Shown here in pieces: positions 51,428 through 59,316 of a stretch of DNA of 62,277 nt. Numbering within the stretch: the first letter of the stretch is position 1; every line of letters begins with the position of its first letter. Below the pieces are notes generated by a model. It had not been told where the DNA came from. It was given only the letters and a program-made list of their open reading frames with translations, and made no database searches. A program made the position numbers and the translations under genes. Source of the DNA: Candidatus Aveggerthella stercoripullorum (GTDB lineage Bacteria; Actinomycetota; Coriobacteriia; Coriobacteriales; Eggerthellaceae); NCBI GenBank assembly GCA_018712955.1, contig DVGB01000060.1, positions 1 to 62,277 of the forward strand, read 5' to 3'.

Positions 51428-52745
51428 GATGGCCTCCGACCTGTTCGTTACGCTCCCTCGCGGTGGCCTTTTTCTGCAAGCTCGTGCCTTTGAGCATGGC
51501 ATTTTTGCCGAATTTTCCGCGCACGGCGATGAGCGCGTCCTGCAATTGACGCTCTTTTGCTTCTGCCTGCGCGTTGTCGAACAGGGTGGAGGTGGCGAAC
51601 CGCTCAGCCAGCAGGTCGGAAAATCCCACGTTGATGCGTCGGATGGGCACGTCGCGATGCGTGGTCTCGTCGAACAAGCTTTCGAAGCGCTCTATGAGGA
51701 AACATGCCGAATTCGTGCGGCGTTCCAGTTTGCGGCTGCCGCCGGTCCGATCGCCTGCGGCATGCGCGCCAAGCAAGCGTGCGCCATGCCCGCCTTCGAA
51801 CGTTTCCGCCGCATTCCACGATCCTTTCTCGCGCGCGTAGCCCACCGAAAGCGAGATTCGCTCTGTTACCAGGCCGTGCTCGACCAGTTCGAGCACGCTG
51901 GCATCCACCATTTCCCGCAAGACCATGCGCGCTTCCTCGAACGTGTAGTCGGAAGGGAGGACCTGACCGTTCACAAGCGAACGGCCTTCCGGCTCGTATG
52001 CCTGGATTTCTGCGATGGTGCACGGCTCCTGGCCCCAAGCGTGGTCGATAAGGTATTCGGCGTTCACGCCGAACTCCCGGTAGAGCACTTCGGGGTTCAG
52101 GGCGGCCACGCTGGCAAGGTCTTGCGCGCCGTGGCGTGCCAAACGCCGCGCGATGCCCGGCCCGATGCCCCAGATGTCCGTGATAGGGCGGTGAAACCAG
52201 ATTTGCTGCTTGAACGTGCTTTCGTCTAGGAAACCGATGTTGTCGGGCGCGTGCTTGGCCGTGATGTCCAGGGCTACTTTGGCCAGGAACAAGTTCGTTC
52301 CCACGCCGGCGGTAGCACAGATGCCGGTCTCCTGGAAAACGGCGGTCATGAGCGTTCGCGCGAATGCGCGCGCATCCATGCCGTAAAGGGGAAGATAAGG
52401 CGTAGCGTCGATGAAGCATTCGTCAATAGAGTAGACGTGCACGTCTTCAGGGCTTACAAATCGCAGGTAAATGGCGTAAATACCGGCCGAGACTTCCATA
52501 TAGCGTCGCATGCGCGGTCGGGCCATGGTGTAGTCGATGCCGTCGGGAATTTCGAACACGCGACAACGGTTCTTTACGCCGAGCGCTTTCATGGCAGGCG
52601 TGATGGCCAGGCAGATGGTGGTGCGCGAACGTTCGGGGTCGGCAACGACCAGGTTGTCCACGAACGGGTCTAGGCCGCGGTCGGCGCACTCCACGCTGGC
52701 ATAGAAAGACTTCAGGTCGATGCACAGGTAGGTCTTTTCGGACAT
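51420..52745 (-). CDS. Y-family DNA polymerase (UmuC/DinB-like)
   Basis: 441 residues. Catalytic carboxylates are in LCIDLKSFYASVE and VYSIDECFID. The helix-hairpin-helix ITDIWGIGPGIARRLARHG and the little-finger domain (from about 255) follow. This is the Gram-positive UvrX/YqjW-like branch of Y-family polymerases, which copy past lesions. The C-terminus (about 275-325) carries a low-complexity insert (HGARLLGAHAAGDRTGGS). ATG 52745 has GGAAGGAAG upstream. A LexA box lies in its promoter, so it should be SOS-induced. Confidence 0.88.
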   Translation of the reverse strand: MSEKTYLCIDLKSFYASVECADRGLDPFVDNLVVADPERSRTTICLAITPAMKALGVKNRCRVFEIPDGIDYTMARPRMRRYMEVSAGIYAIYLRFVSPEDVHVYSIDECFIDATPYLPLYGMDARAFARTLMTAVFQETGICATAGVGTNLFLAKVALDITAKHAPDNIGFLDESTFKQQIWFHRPITDIWGIGPGIARRLARHGAQDLASVAALNPEVLYREFGVNAEYLIDHAWGQEPCTIAEIQAYEPEGRSLVNGQVLPSDYTFEEARMVLREMVDASVLELVEHGLVTERISLSVGYAREKGSWNAAETFEGGHGARLLGAHAAGDRTGGSRKLERRTNSACFLIERFESLFDETTHRDVPIRRINVGFSDLLAERFATSTLFDNAQAEAKERQLQDALIAVRGKFGKNAMLKGTSLQKKATARERNEQVGGHHA

Positions 52746-52913
52746 GCCGCTTTCACTTCCTTCCGCTTTCCGTCCGGCCTTTTTCGTCCGTTTCCGACTG
52801 GCTTTCTGCCGGCCTCGATTGCGCCGACCGAGGCACCCGACGGCTGGCTTGCATGCTGGCTGAAAGCTCACAGAGCCGCAAAACCAGGCCGAGAAACCAT
52901 GGTTTGTTCGATT

Positions 52914-52943
52914 GATTATAGCGAACATTCGTTCTAATCTTAA
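52914..52943 (-). promoter_or_regulatory. SOS promoter with LexA box
   Basis: CGAACATTCGTTC (52922-52934) is an exact match to the Gram-positive LexA site CGAAC-N4-GTTC. On the minus strand it sits between TTAAGA (-35 region, about 52938-52943) and TATAAT (52915-52920), 17 bp apart. The box therefore lies inside the core promoter of the polymerase operon. The 339-bp gap has no other gene. Confidence 0.85.
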
Positions 52944-53084
52944 GAAGAAAGCACGAAGGAGATGGAGTGGGCCACCGGCTGCATTCACCTGTTGCCGGGA
53001 TGCTGCTTGCGTTTTGCAGGCAAGCTCAGGCGCTGCAGAGGGTGTGCGCAGTGTGGCGCTCAAGACCCAGGAGAGGAGGTGGGC

Positions 53085-53462
53085 ATGGAAAAGATTGCAG
53101 GATGGGCGGGCGGGAAAGCATGCGGATCGCACGCTGTGCTTTCGAAGGGCGAAGGGCGCTCTCAGGTTGCACTGCACGAAAAGCGCTACGTGGACGTCAT
53201 CGCACGGTGGCGTGATGACGGGCGCATCATACCGCTGGTTGTGTGCTGGGACGACGGGCGCACGTTTCAGGTGGACCGCCTTGTCGGAAAGCCTGTGTCC
53301 GACATGCCCCCTGGATCTCCTGGCCGCACGCTGCGCTATACCGTGATGATCGGCAGCAAGTGCACGCATCTCTATCTTGAGCAGGACGAAGCAGGGTCGA
53401 AAGCGTCGTCACGCTGGTATGTGGAGTCCGGGCCTGAGCGTCGTCCCTGGTGTTTCGGCTGA
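53085..53462 (+). CDS. Small conserved-looking protein beside the Y-family polymerase
   Basis: 125 residues. The core RYVDVIARWRDDGRIIPLVV, then WDDGRTFQVDRLVGK, LRYTVMIGSKCTHLYLEQ and WYVESG resembles a small protein that I recall near Y-family polymerases in Clostridia (pattern: wedge of VDV-x-A-x-F, WEDGR-x-F/Y, GLRYT-x-R-I); that recollection is unverified. GGAGGTG precedes ATG 53085. It is divergent from the polymerase gene and could share the LexA-controlled region. Function unknown. Confidence 0.7.
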   Translation: MEKIAGWAGGKACGSHAVLSKGEGRSQVALHEKRYVDVIARWRDDGRIIPLVVCWDDGRTFQVDRLVGKPVSDMPPGSPGRTLRYTVMIGSKCTHLYLEQDEAGSKASSRWYVESGPERRPWCFG

Positions 53463-53614
53463 CCGAAAGGATGTGCTGGGCGCGCGGTGTTTCCAGGGGC
53501 GTTCGGCGTCGTAGGGGCCTGGCCTTCCGGCATGCTTGTGCCGGGGCGGGGCGCGCATTTCGTTCCTTGCGGGACGTTCGTGTCGGCTGCGTTTCCCAGG
53601 CGTCCGGCGCAAGT

Positions 53615-54052
53615 TTACAGGCTATCGACTTGGTTTTCGTCGAGCACGCGAATGCCGTTTTCCTGCAGAAGGCGCGCTGCGACGCCGAACCCGTCCACGA
53701 GCGTGCCGGTAAACGTGCCGTCGTAAACGCGGCCTGTGCCGCACGAGGGGCTTTTTGCTTTGAGGATTGCCGTGCGGCAGTTTGTCGCCTGCACGGTTTC
53801 AAGCGTTTTGCGCGCCCCTTCCAGGAATGCCGCCGTCCGGTCGATGCCGTTCGCGTCCACGACGTGGAGTGGTTCCGATCCGACGACGATTTCGCACGGA
53901 GGGTGCGGGATAGGCAGGCCTCCGGCAACTTCCGGGCAAATGGGCACGAGCGTGTGGTGCGAGCGCAGCGCGAGCACGCCCTCGTGCGGTTTCGACGCGC
54001 CGTCATAGCGGCAGGGTTCGCCCAGAAGGCAGGCGCTTACGGCTATGTTCAT
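53615..54052 (-). CDS. DUF523 family protein
   Basis: 145 residues. NIAVSACLLGEPCRYDG, LVPICPEVAGGLPIPHPPCE and CRTAILKAKSPSCGTGRVYDGTF are the defining DUF523 motifs, with conserved cysteines suggestive of a metal or iron-sulfur site; the family has no proven function. ATG 54052 was chosen because GGAG is 5 nt upstream; a GTG one codon earlier leaves too little space. The small gap on its left holds no gene. Confidence 0.85.
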   Translation of the reverse strand: MNIAVSACLLGEPCRYDGASKPHEGVLALRSHHTLVPICPEVAGGLPIPHPPCEIVVGSEPLHVVDANGIDRTAAFLEGARKTLETVQATNCRTAILKAKSPSCGTGRVYDGTFTGTLVDGFGVAARLLQENGIRVLDENQVDSL

Positions 54053-54080
54053 CACGGCTCCTATCTTTAGGTCGTTTCTG

Positions 54081-54836
54081 CTAGGCAGCCGTCTCTACGG
54101 TCTGCATGACGAGGGCGGCCGTCTCCTGCCATTGTGCGCGGGCTCCGAGAGCGTTCTCTCCATCGCCGTCCTGAGGGCCGTAGTCTCCGAAGCCGGCATG
54201 GTTGCCGCCTTCGATGACGTCCGTGCGCGATCCGGAAGGCAGGTTGGCCGCGTTCTGTTCGAGCGCGTCGCGGTTGAGCACACCGTCGTTGCTGCCGTAC
54301 GCGGTTTCCACGGTAAGGCCGCTTGCCGAAAGGTCGGTCGCGGCGTATGCGGCCAGAAGGAGCACGCCCTCCAGCTCGTCGGCGTGCGTTGACGCGAACT
54401 GAGCCGCCATGGCGCCACCGAGGGAGTGTCCTGCTATCCACCATTCGTGCACGCCTGGTGCTGCTTCCATGAGTCCCGATGCGGCATCGATGCCGAAAAA
54501 GGCCAGGTTGAACGGCATTTTCGCAATAACACAATAGTATCCTTTGCTGGCAAGCTCCTGGGCGAGCGGCACGTACGCGCGCGGGTCGACCTTCGCGCCG
54601 GGGTAGAGCACGATGCCGACTTCGGTGTCCGCTTCACCGAGCGTAATGCCGACGTTCGTTTCGCGCAGACCCCCTGACGCGGCAAGCTCTTCGGAAAGCC
54701 CCGTGGCAATCTCGCCCGGGCGGTAGTAGTCGGACGTATAGGCGAAAAAGCCGACCACGGCCGCAATGATCACGGCAAGCATTGCGATTGCGAGGCGTTT
54801 CGGCCATTTTCTTGCACGCAGGGAGTGTTCGCTCAT
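54081..54836 (-). CDS. Membrane-anchored alpha/beta hydrolase
   Basis: 251 residues. An N-terminal signal anchor (LAIAMLAVIIAAVVGFFAY) places the hydrolase outside the membrane. The nucleophile elbow is WWIAGHSLGGAMAA, with His in GGNHAGFGDYG near the C-terminus and an Asp candidate between them. This resembles dienelactone-hydrolase/DUF-type lipases. Substrate unknown. ATG 54836 has GAGAGG upstream. The gene is followed by DUF523 after 28 bp and preceded by a potassium channel. Confidence 0.8.
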   Translation of the reverse strand: MSEHSLRARKWPKRLAIAMLAVIIAAVVGFFAYTSDYYRPGEIATGLSEELAASGGLRETNVGITLGEADTEVGIVLYPGAKVDPRAYVPLAQELASKGYYCVIAKMPFNLAFFGIDAASGLMEAAPGVHEWWIAGHSLGGAMAAQFASTHADELEGVLLLAAYAATDLSASGLTVETAYGSNDGVLNRDALEQNAANLPSGSRTDVIEGGNHAGFGDYGPQDGDGENALGARAQWQETAALVMQTVETAA

Positions 54837-54914
54837 GTTTTCTGCCTCTCGGTTGCCTGGTGTCGACGGTGCGGTGGGAACGTGCATGCGTGTGCGCGAG
54901 TAGTTCCCTGCATC

Positions 54915-55361
54915 TTACGGGTTCGCCCTGTTTCGCCCGCTATGGCCTTTCCTGAATGCGCGAGCGCGGGCAGACAGGGCGGCGAGCTCTTCGGGATTGA
55001 GCTCTTCCAGATGCTCGAGCTGGTCGAGGAACTGCACGGAGCTGCGGTTGCTTTGTGCGCGAACAAGCTCGTTGCAGTATGCCACTACGACGCCGGTGAC
55101 GACGGCGAGATAGAATACGCTGACAATGCTCAAGCAAACGAGCACGATGCGTCCGGCAAGGGAGGTTGCCACCACGTCTCCGAAGCCAATGGTGGTGACG
55201 GCTTGGAAACAGAACCAGAGGGCGTCCTCGCCGGTTTCTATGGAAGGGTCGAGCGCCCAGATAAGGGCGGCGCATACGAGGAAGATGAGCAGGAATGCGA
55301 GCGAAATGTGCCCGAGGCCGGCGGAACGGATGATTTTCCCGATCATGCGAAGACGGAACAT
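54915..55361 (-). CDS. Two-helix potassium channel protein
   Basis: 148 residues. Two membrane helices flank the pore loop FQAVTTIGFGDVVATSL, whose TTIGFGD selectivity filter is that of K+ channels. A helical C-terminus of about 45 residues follows (FLDQLEHLEELNPEELAALS), likely a tetramerisation or regulatory coil; there is no RCK domain. ATG 55361 has AAAGGAAG upstream. Confidence 0.87.
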   Translation of the reverse strand: MFRLRMIGKIIRSAGLGHISLAFLLIFLVCAALIWALDPSIETGEDALWFCFQAVTTIGFGDVVATSLAGRIVLVCLSIVSVFYLAVVTGVVVAYCNELVRAQSNRSSVQFLDQLEHLEELNPEELAALSARARAFRKGHSGRNRANP

Positions 55362-55720
55362 GCGGCTTCCTTTCCTGCGCGCGGTGCGTATGGGCGCTGG
55401 TCGACAGGCCTTCCCGCCGAGCGTTGCCTTATTTCCAACGAAGAGGCTAGCCTTGTGCTGCTCTGTTAAAGCGTTTCGACCTGGTTTTCTTATGATAGCT
55501 GCTTGCCTCCGTCCTGGCGGCGCGATCTCAGCATACGCCTGCTCTCTGCTTTTCGCCGTCTGTCCATCCTTTTGTTCTTGCTGCTCGCTTGTGCAGCGTG
55601 AGGGTTGGTGTGCTTATGGCAAAACGTCTGAAGGCGTTCAATAATGCATTAAGGTTTTGTAAAATGAACGCCATCGAAACACGAGTCCTGAGAAAGGGCT
55701 CCCCGACGAAAGGCCCAGTC
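55362..55720. other. Divergent leader region upstream of the LicC/LicA fusion
   Basis: No separate gene is supported. It contains alternative upstream starts for the LicC/LicA protein (ATG 55616, ATG 55664) and AT-rich stretches (TATGATA near 55492, TAAGGTTTTGTAAAATG near 55650) that could be promoter parts. Confidence 0.35.
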
Positions 55721-57502
55721 GTGAGTTTGACCAAGAATGAATTCAAGACCCTCTACGCTATTCTTCGGTCGCCTGGGGCGACCCAGCGCGATATCGCCGT
55801 TTCTGCGGATATCTCCCTTGGGGCAGTGAACAAAGCGCTCGCACGCCTGACGGATGATGGGCTTGTCGACGAAGGCCGCGTGACGGCCGCGGGCATCTCT
55901 GCCCTGGAGCCTTATCGCGTGAAGAACGCCGTGGTCATGGCGGCAGGCTTGTCGTCGCGTTTTGCCCCGATTTCTTACGAAAAGCCCAAGGGGCTTTTGC
56001 GCGTTCGCGGCGAAATTCTCATAGAGCGCCAGATCGAGCAGTTGAAGGAAGCGGGCATAGACGACATCATCGTGGTCGTGGGGTATAAGAAGGAGTACTT
56101 CTTCTACCTGGAAGAAAAGTACGGTGTCCATATCGTGGTAAACCGCGATTTCGCGTCGCGCAACAATAGCTCGACGCTTTGGGTGGTCAAAGAGGTTCTC
56201 GACAACACCTACATCTGTTCTTCTGATGATTACTTCACGGTAAATCCGTTCGAGCAGTATGTGTGGAAGGCCTACTATGCGGTGCAGTACCAAGAAGGGC
56301 CGACGAAAGAGTGGTGTATCAAGACCGGGTCGCACAAACGAATCAAGTCCGTGCGCATTGGCGGCAAGGACGAATGGTACATGATCGGGCATGCCTATTT
56401 CGACCGGGCATTCTCGAAGACGTTCGTGCGCATCCTCGAAGAGGAGTACGCCCTTCCTCAGACGGCCGACAAGCTGTGGGAGCACCTGTATGCCGAGCAT
56501 GTGGACGAATTCGACATGGTCGCACGGCGCTATCCTGATGGCACCATCTTCGAATTCGACTCGCTGGACGAGGTTCGGGAATTCGACCCGCTATTCCTGG
56601 AGAACCTCGATTCTGAGGTCTTCGACAACATCACGAAGGTTCTTGGGTGCAAGAAGTCGGAAATCCGCGACGTATACCCGCTGAAGCAAGGCATCACGAA
56701 CCTTTCGTGCCACTTCAGGACCGACGAGGGGGAGTACGTCTATCGCCATCCTGGCATTGGCACGGAGCTCATTATCAACCGCAAGGCAGAAGAGGCGGCG
56801 CAGAAGGTCGCGAAAGAGCTCGGTATCGACACGACGTTCATTTACGAGGATGCTGAACGAGGGTGGAAGATATCGCGGTTCGTTCCGGGCGCTCGCACGC
56901 TCGATCCGCACGATGCGGGCGAGGTCGCGCAGGCTCTGCAGATTGCGGCAAGGCTCCATCAGCAGCCGGTGAGCATTGACTGCCCGTTCGATTTCTACGA
57001 CGACGGTAAAGGCTATGAAAAGCATCTGCTTGAACGCGGACCGATAGACATTCCCGGCTATTGGGATATGTCAGATCAGGCAAAGCGTCTTCATGAGCTG
57101 GTGCTCGCCGACAATGCGCCGCACTGCCTGACCCATAACGATTTCTTCCACCTGAACTTCCTGGTAGCGCCGGACGGCCGAATTGACCTGATTGACTGGG
57201 AATATGCTGGTATGTCGGATTATGCCTGCGATTTTGGGACGTTTGTCGTATGCGGTGAGCTGTCGAAGAAAGAAGCGCTCGCGGCGCTCGAAGCGTACTT
57301 CGGCAGGAAGCCGACCGAAGCGGAGGTGCGCCATAACTTTGCGCATGTTGGCCTGGCAGGCTGGTGCTGGTATGTCTGGGCGCTCCTGAAGGAGGCCGAG
57401 GGCGACTGCGTGGGCGAATGGCTCTACATTTATTACAAATATGCTAAGAAGTACCTGAAGAAAGCGCTCAAGCTTTACGAAGAATCCGGCACGGAAGAGT
57501 AG
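55721..57502 (+). CDS. Winged-helix + LicC nucleotidyltransferase + LicA choline-kinase-like fusion
   Basis: 593 residues from GTG 55721. Three parts are visible: a winged helix (ATQRDIAVSADISLGAVNKAL), a LicC-type cytidylyltransferase (VMAAGLSSRFAPISYEKPKG, then CSSDDYF) and a LicA-type kinase (HNDFFHLNFLVAPDGRIDLIDWEYAG, with catalytic Asp and DWE metal site). LicA and LicC activate choline for attachment to surface glycans in other bacteria; joined in one chain they would phosphorylate and CDP-activate an amino alcohol. GTG 55721 has GAAAGG 7 nt upstream, the pattern used by other genes here; ATG 55664 (AAGG 10 nt before) is the main alternative. It precedes the glycan cluster. Confidence 0.82.
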   Translation: MSLTKNEFKTLYAILRSPGATQRDIAVSADISLGAVNKALARLTDDGLVDEGRVTAAGISALEPYRVKNAVVMAAGLSSRFAPISYEKPKGLLRVRGEILIERQIEQLKEAGIDDIIVVVGYKKEYFFYLEEKYGVHIVVNRDFASRNNSSTLWVVKEVLDNTYICSSDDYFTVNPFEQYVWKAYYAVQYQEGPTKEWCIKTGSHKRIKSVRIGGKDEWYMIGHAYFDRAFSKTFVRILEEEYALPQTADKLWEHLYAEHVDEFDMVARRYPDGTIFEFDSLDEVREFDPLFLENLDSEVFDNITKVLGCKKSEIRDVYPLKQGITNLSCHFRTDEGEYVYRHPGIGTELIINRKAEEAAQKVAKELGIDTTFIYEDAERGWKISRFVPGARTLDPHDAGEVAQALQIAARLHQQPVSIDCPFDFYDDGKGYEKHLLERGPIDIPGYWDMSDQAKRLHELVLADNAPHCLTHNDFFHLNFLVAPDGRIDLIDWEYAGMSDYACDFGTFVVCGELSKKEALAALEAYFGRKPTEAEVRHNFAHVGLAGWCWYVWALLKEAEGDCVGEWLYIYYKYAKKYLKKALKLYEESGTEE

Positions 57503-57646
57503 GGGGCGGCCCTGTCTGGTCGAGTGGTCTTGCAAAGTGGTCTGAACGCGCTGTTGCGGCGGAGTGCAAACTCTTTCAAAAAAAGACTTGCACGATGTTG
57601 CAAGATTGCATATACTAACCAAGCTGCTTTTCGGAGCGGCGAAAAC

Positions 57647-57721
57647 GTCCCCATAGTCTAGAGGTCAGGACGCGGCCCTTTCAAGGCTGAGACACGAGTT
57701 CGATTCTCGTTGGGGGCACCA
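57647..57721 (+). tRNA. tRNA-Glu (anticodon TTC)
   Basis: 75 nt including an encoded CCA. Acceptor stem GTCCCCA pairs with TGGGGGC (one G-T). The anticodon stem CGGCC/GGCTG encloses CTTTCAA, with TTC at 57680-57682; the T-arm is ACGAG-TTCGATT-CTCGT. It lies alone between the LicC/LicA gene and a GT2 gene. Confidence 0.95.
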
Positions 57722-57731
57722 TGAAACGCCA

Positions 57732-57760
57732 GGCCAGAGGCTAACGCCCCTGGCCTTTTT
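57732..57760 (+). terminator. Terminator downstream of tRNA-Glu
   Basis: GGCCAG-A-GGC pairs with GCC-C-CTGGCC around TAAC and runs directly into TTTTT (57756-57760). Confidence 0.85.
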
Positions 57761-57820
57761 CGTCTTTCCCTGCCAGGCATGCAACGGTAAAATGGCACCA
57801 TTACGAGCAAAGGAGAAACA

Positions 57821-58786
57821 GTGTCCGAAACCCCTCGTCGGGAAGGCGCCAAAGACGTGGCGGTTCTTATTCCCTGCTACAACGAAGCCATCACCATTGC
57901 GAAGGTAGTGGACGATTTCAAACGTGTGCTGCCTGATGCGGATATTTACGTTTACGACAACAACTCGACTGACGGTACGGGCCGTATTGCGGCAGAGCAT
58001 GGTGCTATCGTCCGTACGGAAACGCGCCAGGGCAAGGGCAATGTCGTGCGCCAGATGCTGCGCGATATCGACGCCCACTATTACATCATGGTCGATGGTG
58101 ATGACACCTATCCTGCAGAGGCCGCCAACGAGCTTTTGCGTCCTCTGCGTGCCGGCCAAGCAGATATGACGGTAGGCGACCGCCTTTCCAACGGTACATA
58201 TGGGGAAGAGAACGATCGCGCATTCCATGGCTTCGGCAACAACCTGGTGCGCTTCCTCATCAAGCTCATCTACGGGTTCGAATTCCATGACGTTATGACA
58301 GGCTATCGTGCGTTCAACCGCGTGTTCGCCAAGACCATGCCGGTGCTCTCTCCGGGCTTCGAGATTGAGACGGAGCTGTCCATCCATGCGGTCGACAAGC
58401 GCTGGCGCATCACGGAAGTGCCTATCGACTATCGCGACCGTCCGGAGGGGAGCGAAAGCAAGCTGTCCACGTTCTCGGACGGCATGAAGGTGCTCATGAC
58501 CATCATGTCCCTGTTCAAGGACTACCGTCCTCTGGCGCTTTTCTCGTTGGTCGGTGCCGTGTTCTTCGTGCTCGGTCTGGTTGCGGGCATTCCAGTTGTC
58601 GTGGAGTACGCGCAAAGCGGTCTGGTGCCGCGCCTGCCCTCTGCGCTTTTGGCCGTTGCGCTTATCTTTATCGGGTTCATGAGCCTCGCATGCGGGCTCA
58701 TTCTGGACACGACGGTCAAGGGGTATCGCAAAGAATACGAGCTTGAGGTCACGGTTGCGTACGAGCGTTACCATCATGATGTCTAG
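57821..58786 (+). CDS. GT2 glycosyltransferase (DPM1/undecaprenyl-phosphate type)
   Basis: 321 residues. Family 2 motifs: VLIPCYNEAITIAKVV, VYDNNSTDGTG, IMVDGDDTYP (metal-binding DxD), and MTGYRAFNRVFAKTMPVLSPGFEIETELS. Two C-terminal helices (LALFSLVGAVFFVLGLVAGI; LPSALLAVALIFIGFMSLAC) anchor it. It likely transfers a sugar to a polyprenyl phosphate for cell-envelope glycan. GTG 57821 has AAAGGAG upstream. A TAAAAT box lies 28 nt before the start. It begins the glycan cluster. Confidence 0.9.
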   Translation: MSETPRREGAKDVAVLIPCYNEAITIAKVVDDFKRVLPDADIYVYDNNSTDGTGRIAAEHGAIVRTETRQGKGNVVRQMLRDIDAHYYIMVDGDDTYPAEAANELLRPLRAGQADMTVGDRLSNGTYGEENDRAFHGFGNNLVRFLIKLIYGFEFHDVMTGYRAFNRVFAKTMPVLSPGFEIETELSIHAVDKRWRITEVPIDYRDRPEGSESKLSTFSDGMKVLMTIMSLFKDYRPLALFSLVGAVFFVLGLVAGIPVVVEYAQSGLVPRLPSALLAVALIFIGFMSLACGLILDTTVKGYRKEYELEVTVAYERYHHDV

Positions 58787-58906
58787 CAGAAGGTCGTGCG
58801 GAGCCTGATTTTGCGCGGAAGCCCGCACTGCTTGACGCCCGCTTTCGGCAATTTGCAGTCTCTTAGGAAGAGCTGTGAAGTCGTGTCGGAGCGGGCGTGT
58901 CGCTTC

Positions 58907-58912
58907 TATAAT
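58907..58912 (+). promoter_or_regulatory. -10 box giving a leaderless gtrA message
   Basis: A perfect TATAAT ends 8 nt before the ATG of the GtrA gene, leaving no room for a ribosome-binding site; none is seen. Transcription would start at or next to the ATG. The -35 is weak. Confidence 0.5.
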
Positions 58913-58920
58913 GCCAAGCT

Positions 58921-59313
58921 ATGAAAAAACTCATTGCACAGTTCATGAAATTCGGTGTCGTGGGCGTTATTGCGTTCGTGATCGACTACGGCATCCTTGC
59001 TTTGCTCACGGAAGTATTCGGCGTCAATTACCTCGTGAGCGCTACCATCTCGTTCACGGCGTCGGTGGTGTTCAACTACGTGGCGTCCATGCGCTACGTC
59101 TTCACGCACAAAGAGGGCATGAGCCGTCGTCGTGAATTTGCCATCTTCGTGGTCCTTTCAGTCATCGGTCTCGGGATAAACAACTTCTGCATGTGGGCAG
59201 GCGTCGAGCTGTTCGGTATCCATTACCTCGTCACGAAGATAGGCGCGACGGCCATTGTCATGGTCTGGAACTTCGTGACGCGAAAGATATTCCTGGACGC
59301 GGGCGAGGCGTAG
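58921..59313 (+). CDS. GtrA-family membrane protein
   Basis: 130 residues, four helices. FMKFGVVGVIAFVIDYGILA at the start and VWNFVTRKIFL at the end are typical of GtrA. GtrA proteins are thought to flip or present polyprenyl-linked sugars with a GT2 partner, here the upstream gene. The stop is 3 bp before the next gene. Confidence 0.88.
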   Translation: MKKLIAQFMKFGVVGVIAFVIDYGILALLTEVFGVNYLVSATISFTASVVFNYVASMRYVFTHKEGMSRRREFAIFVVLSVIGLGINNFCMWAGVELFGIHYLVTKIGATAIVMVWNFVTRKIFLDAGEA

Positions 59314-59316
59314 CGG

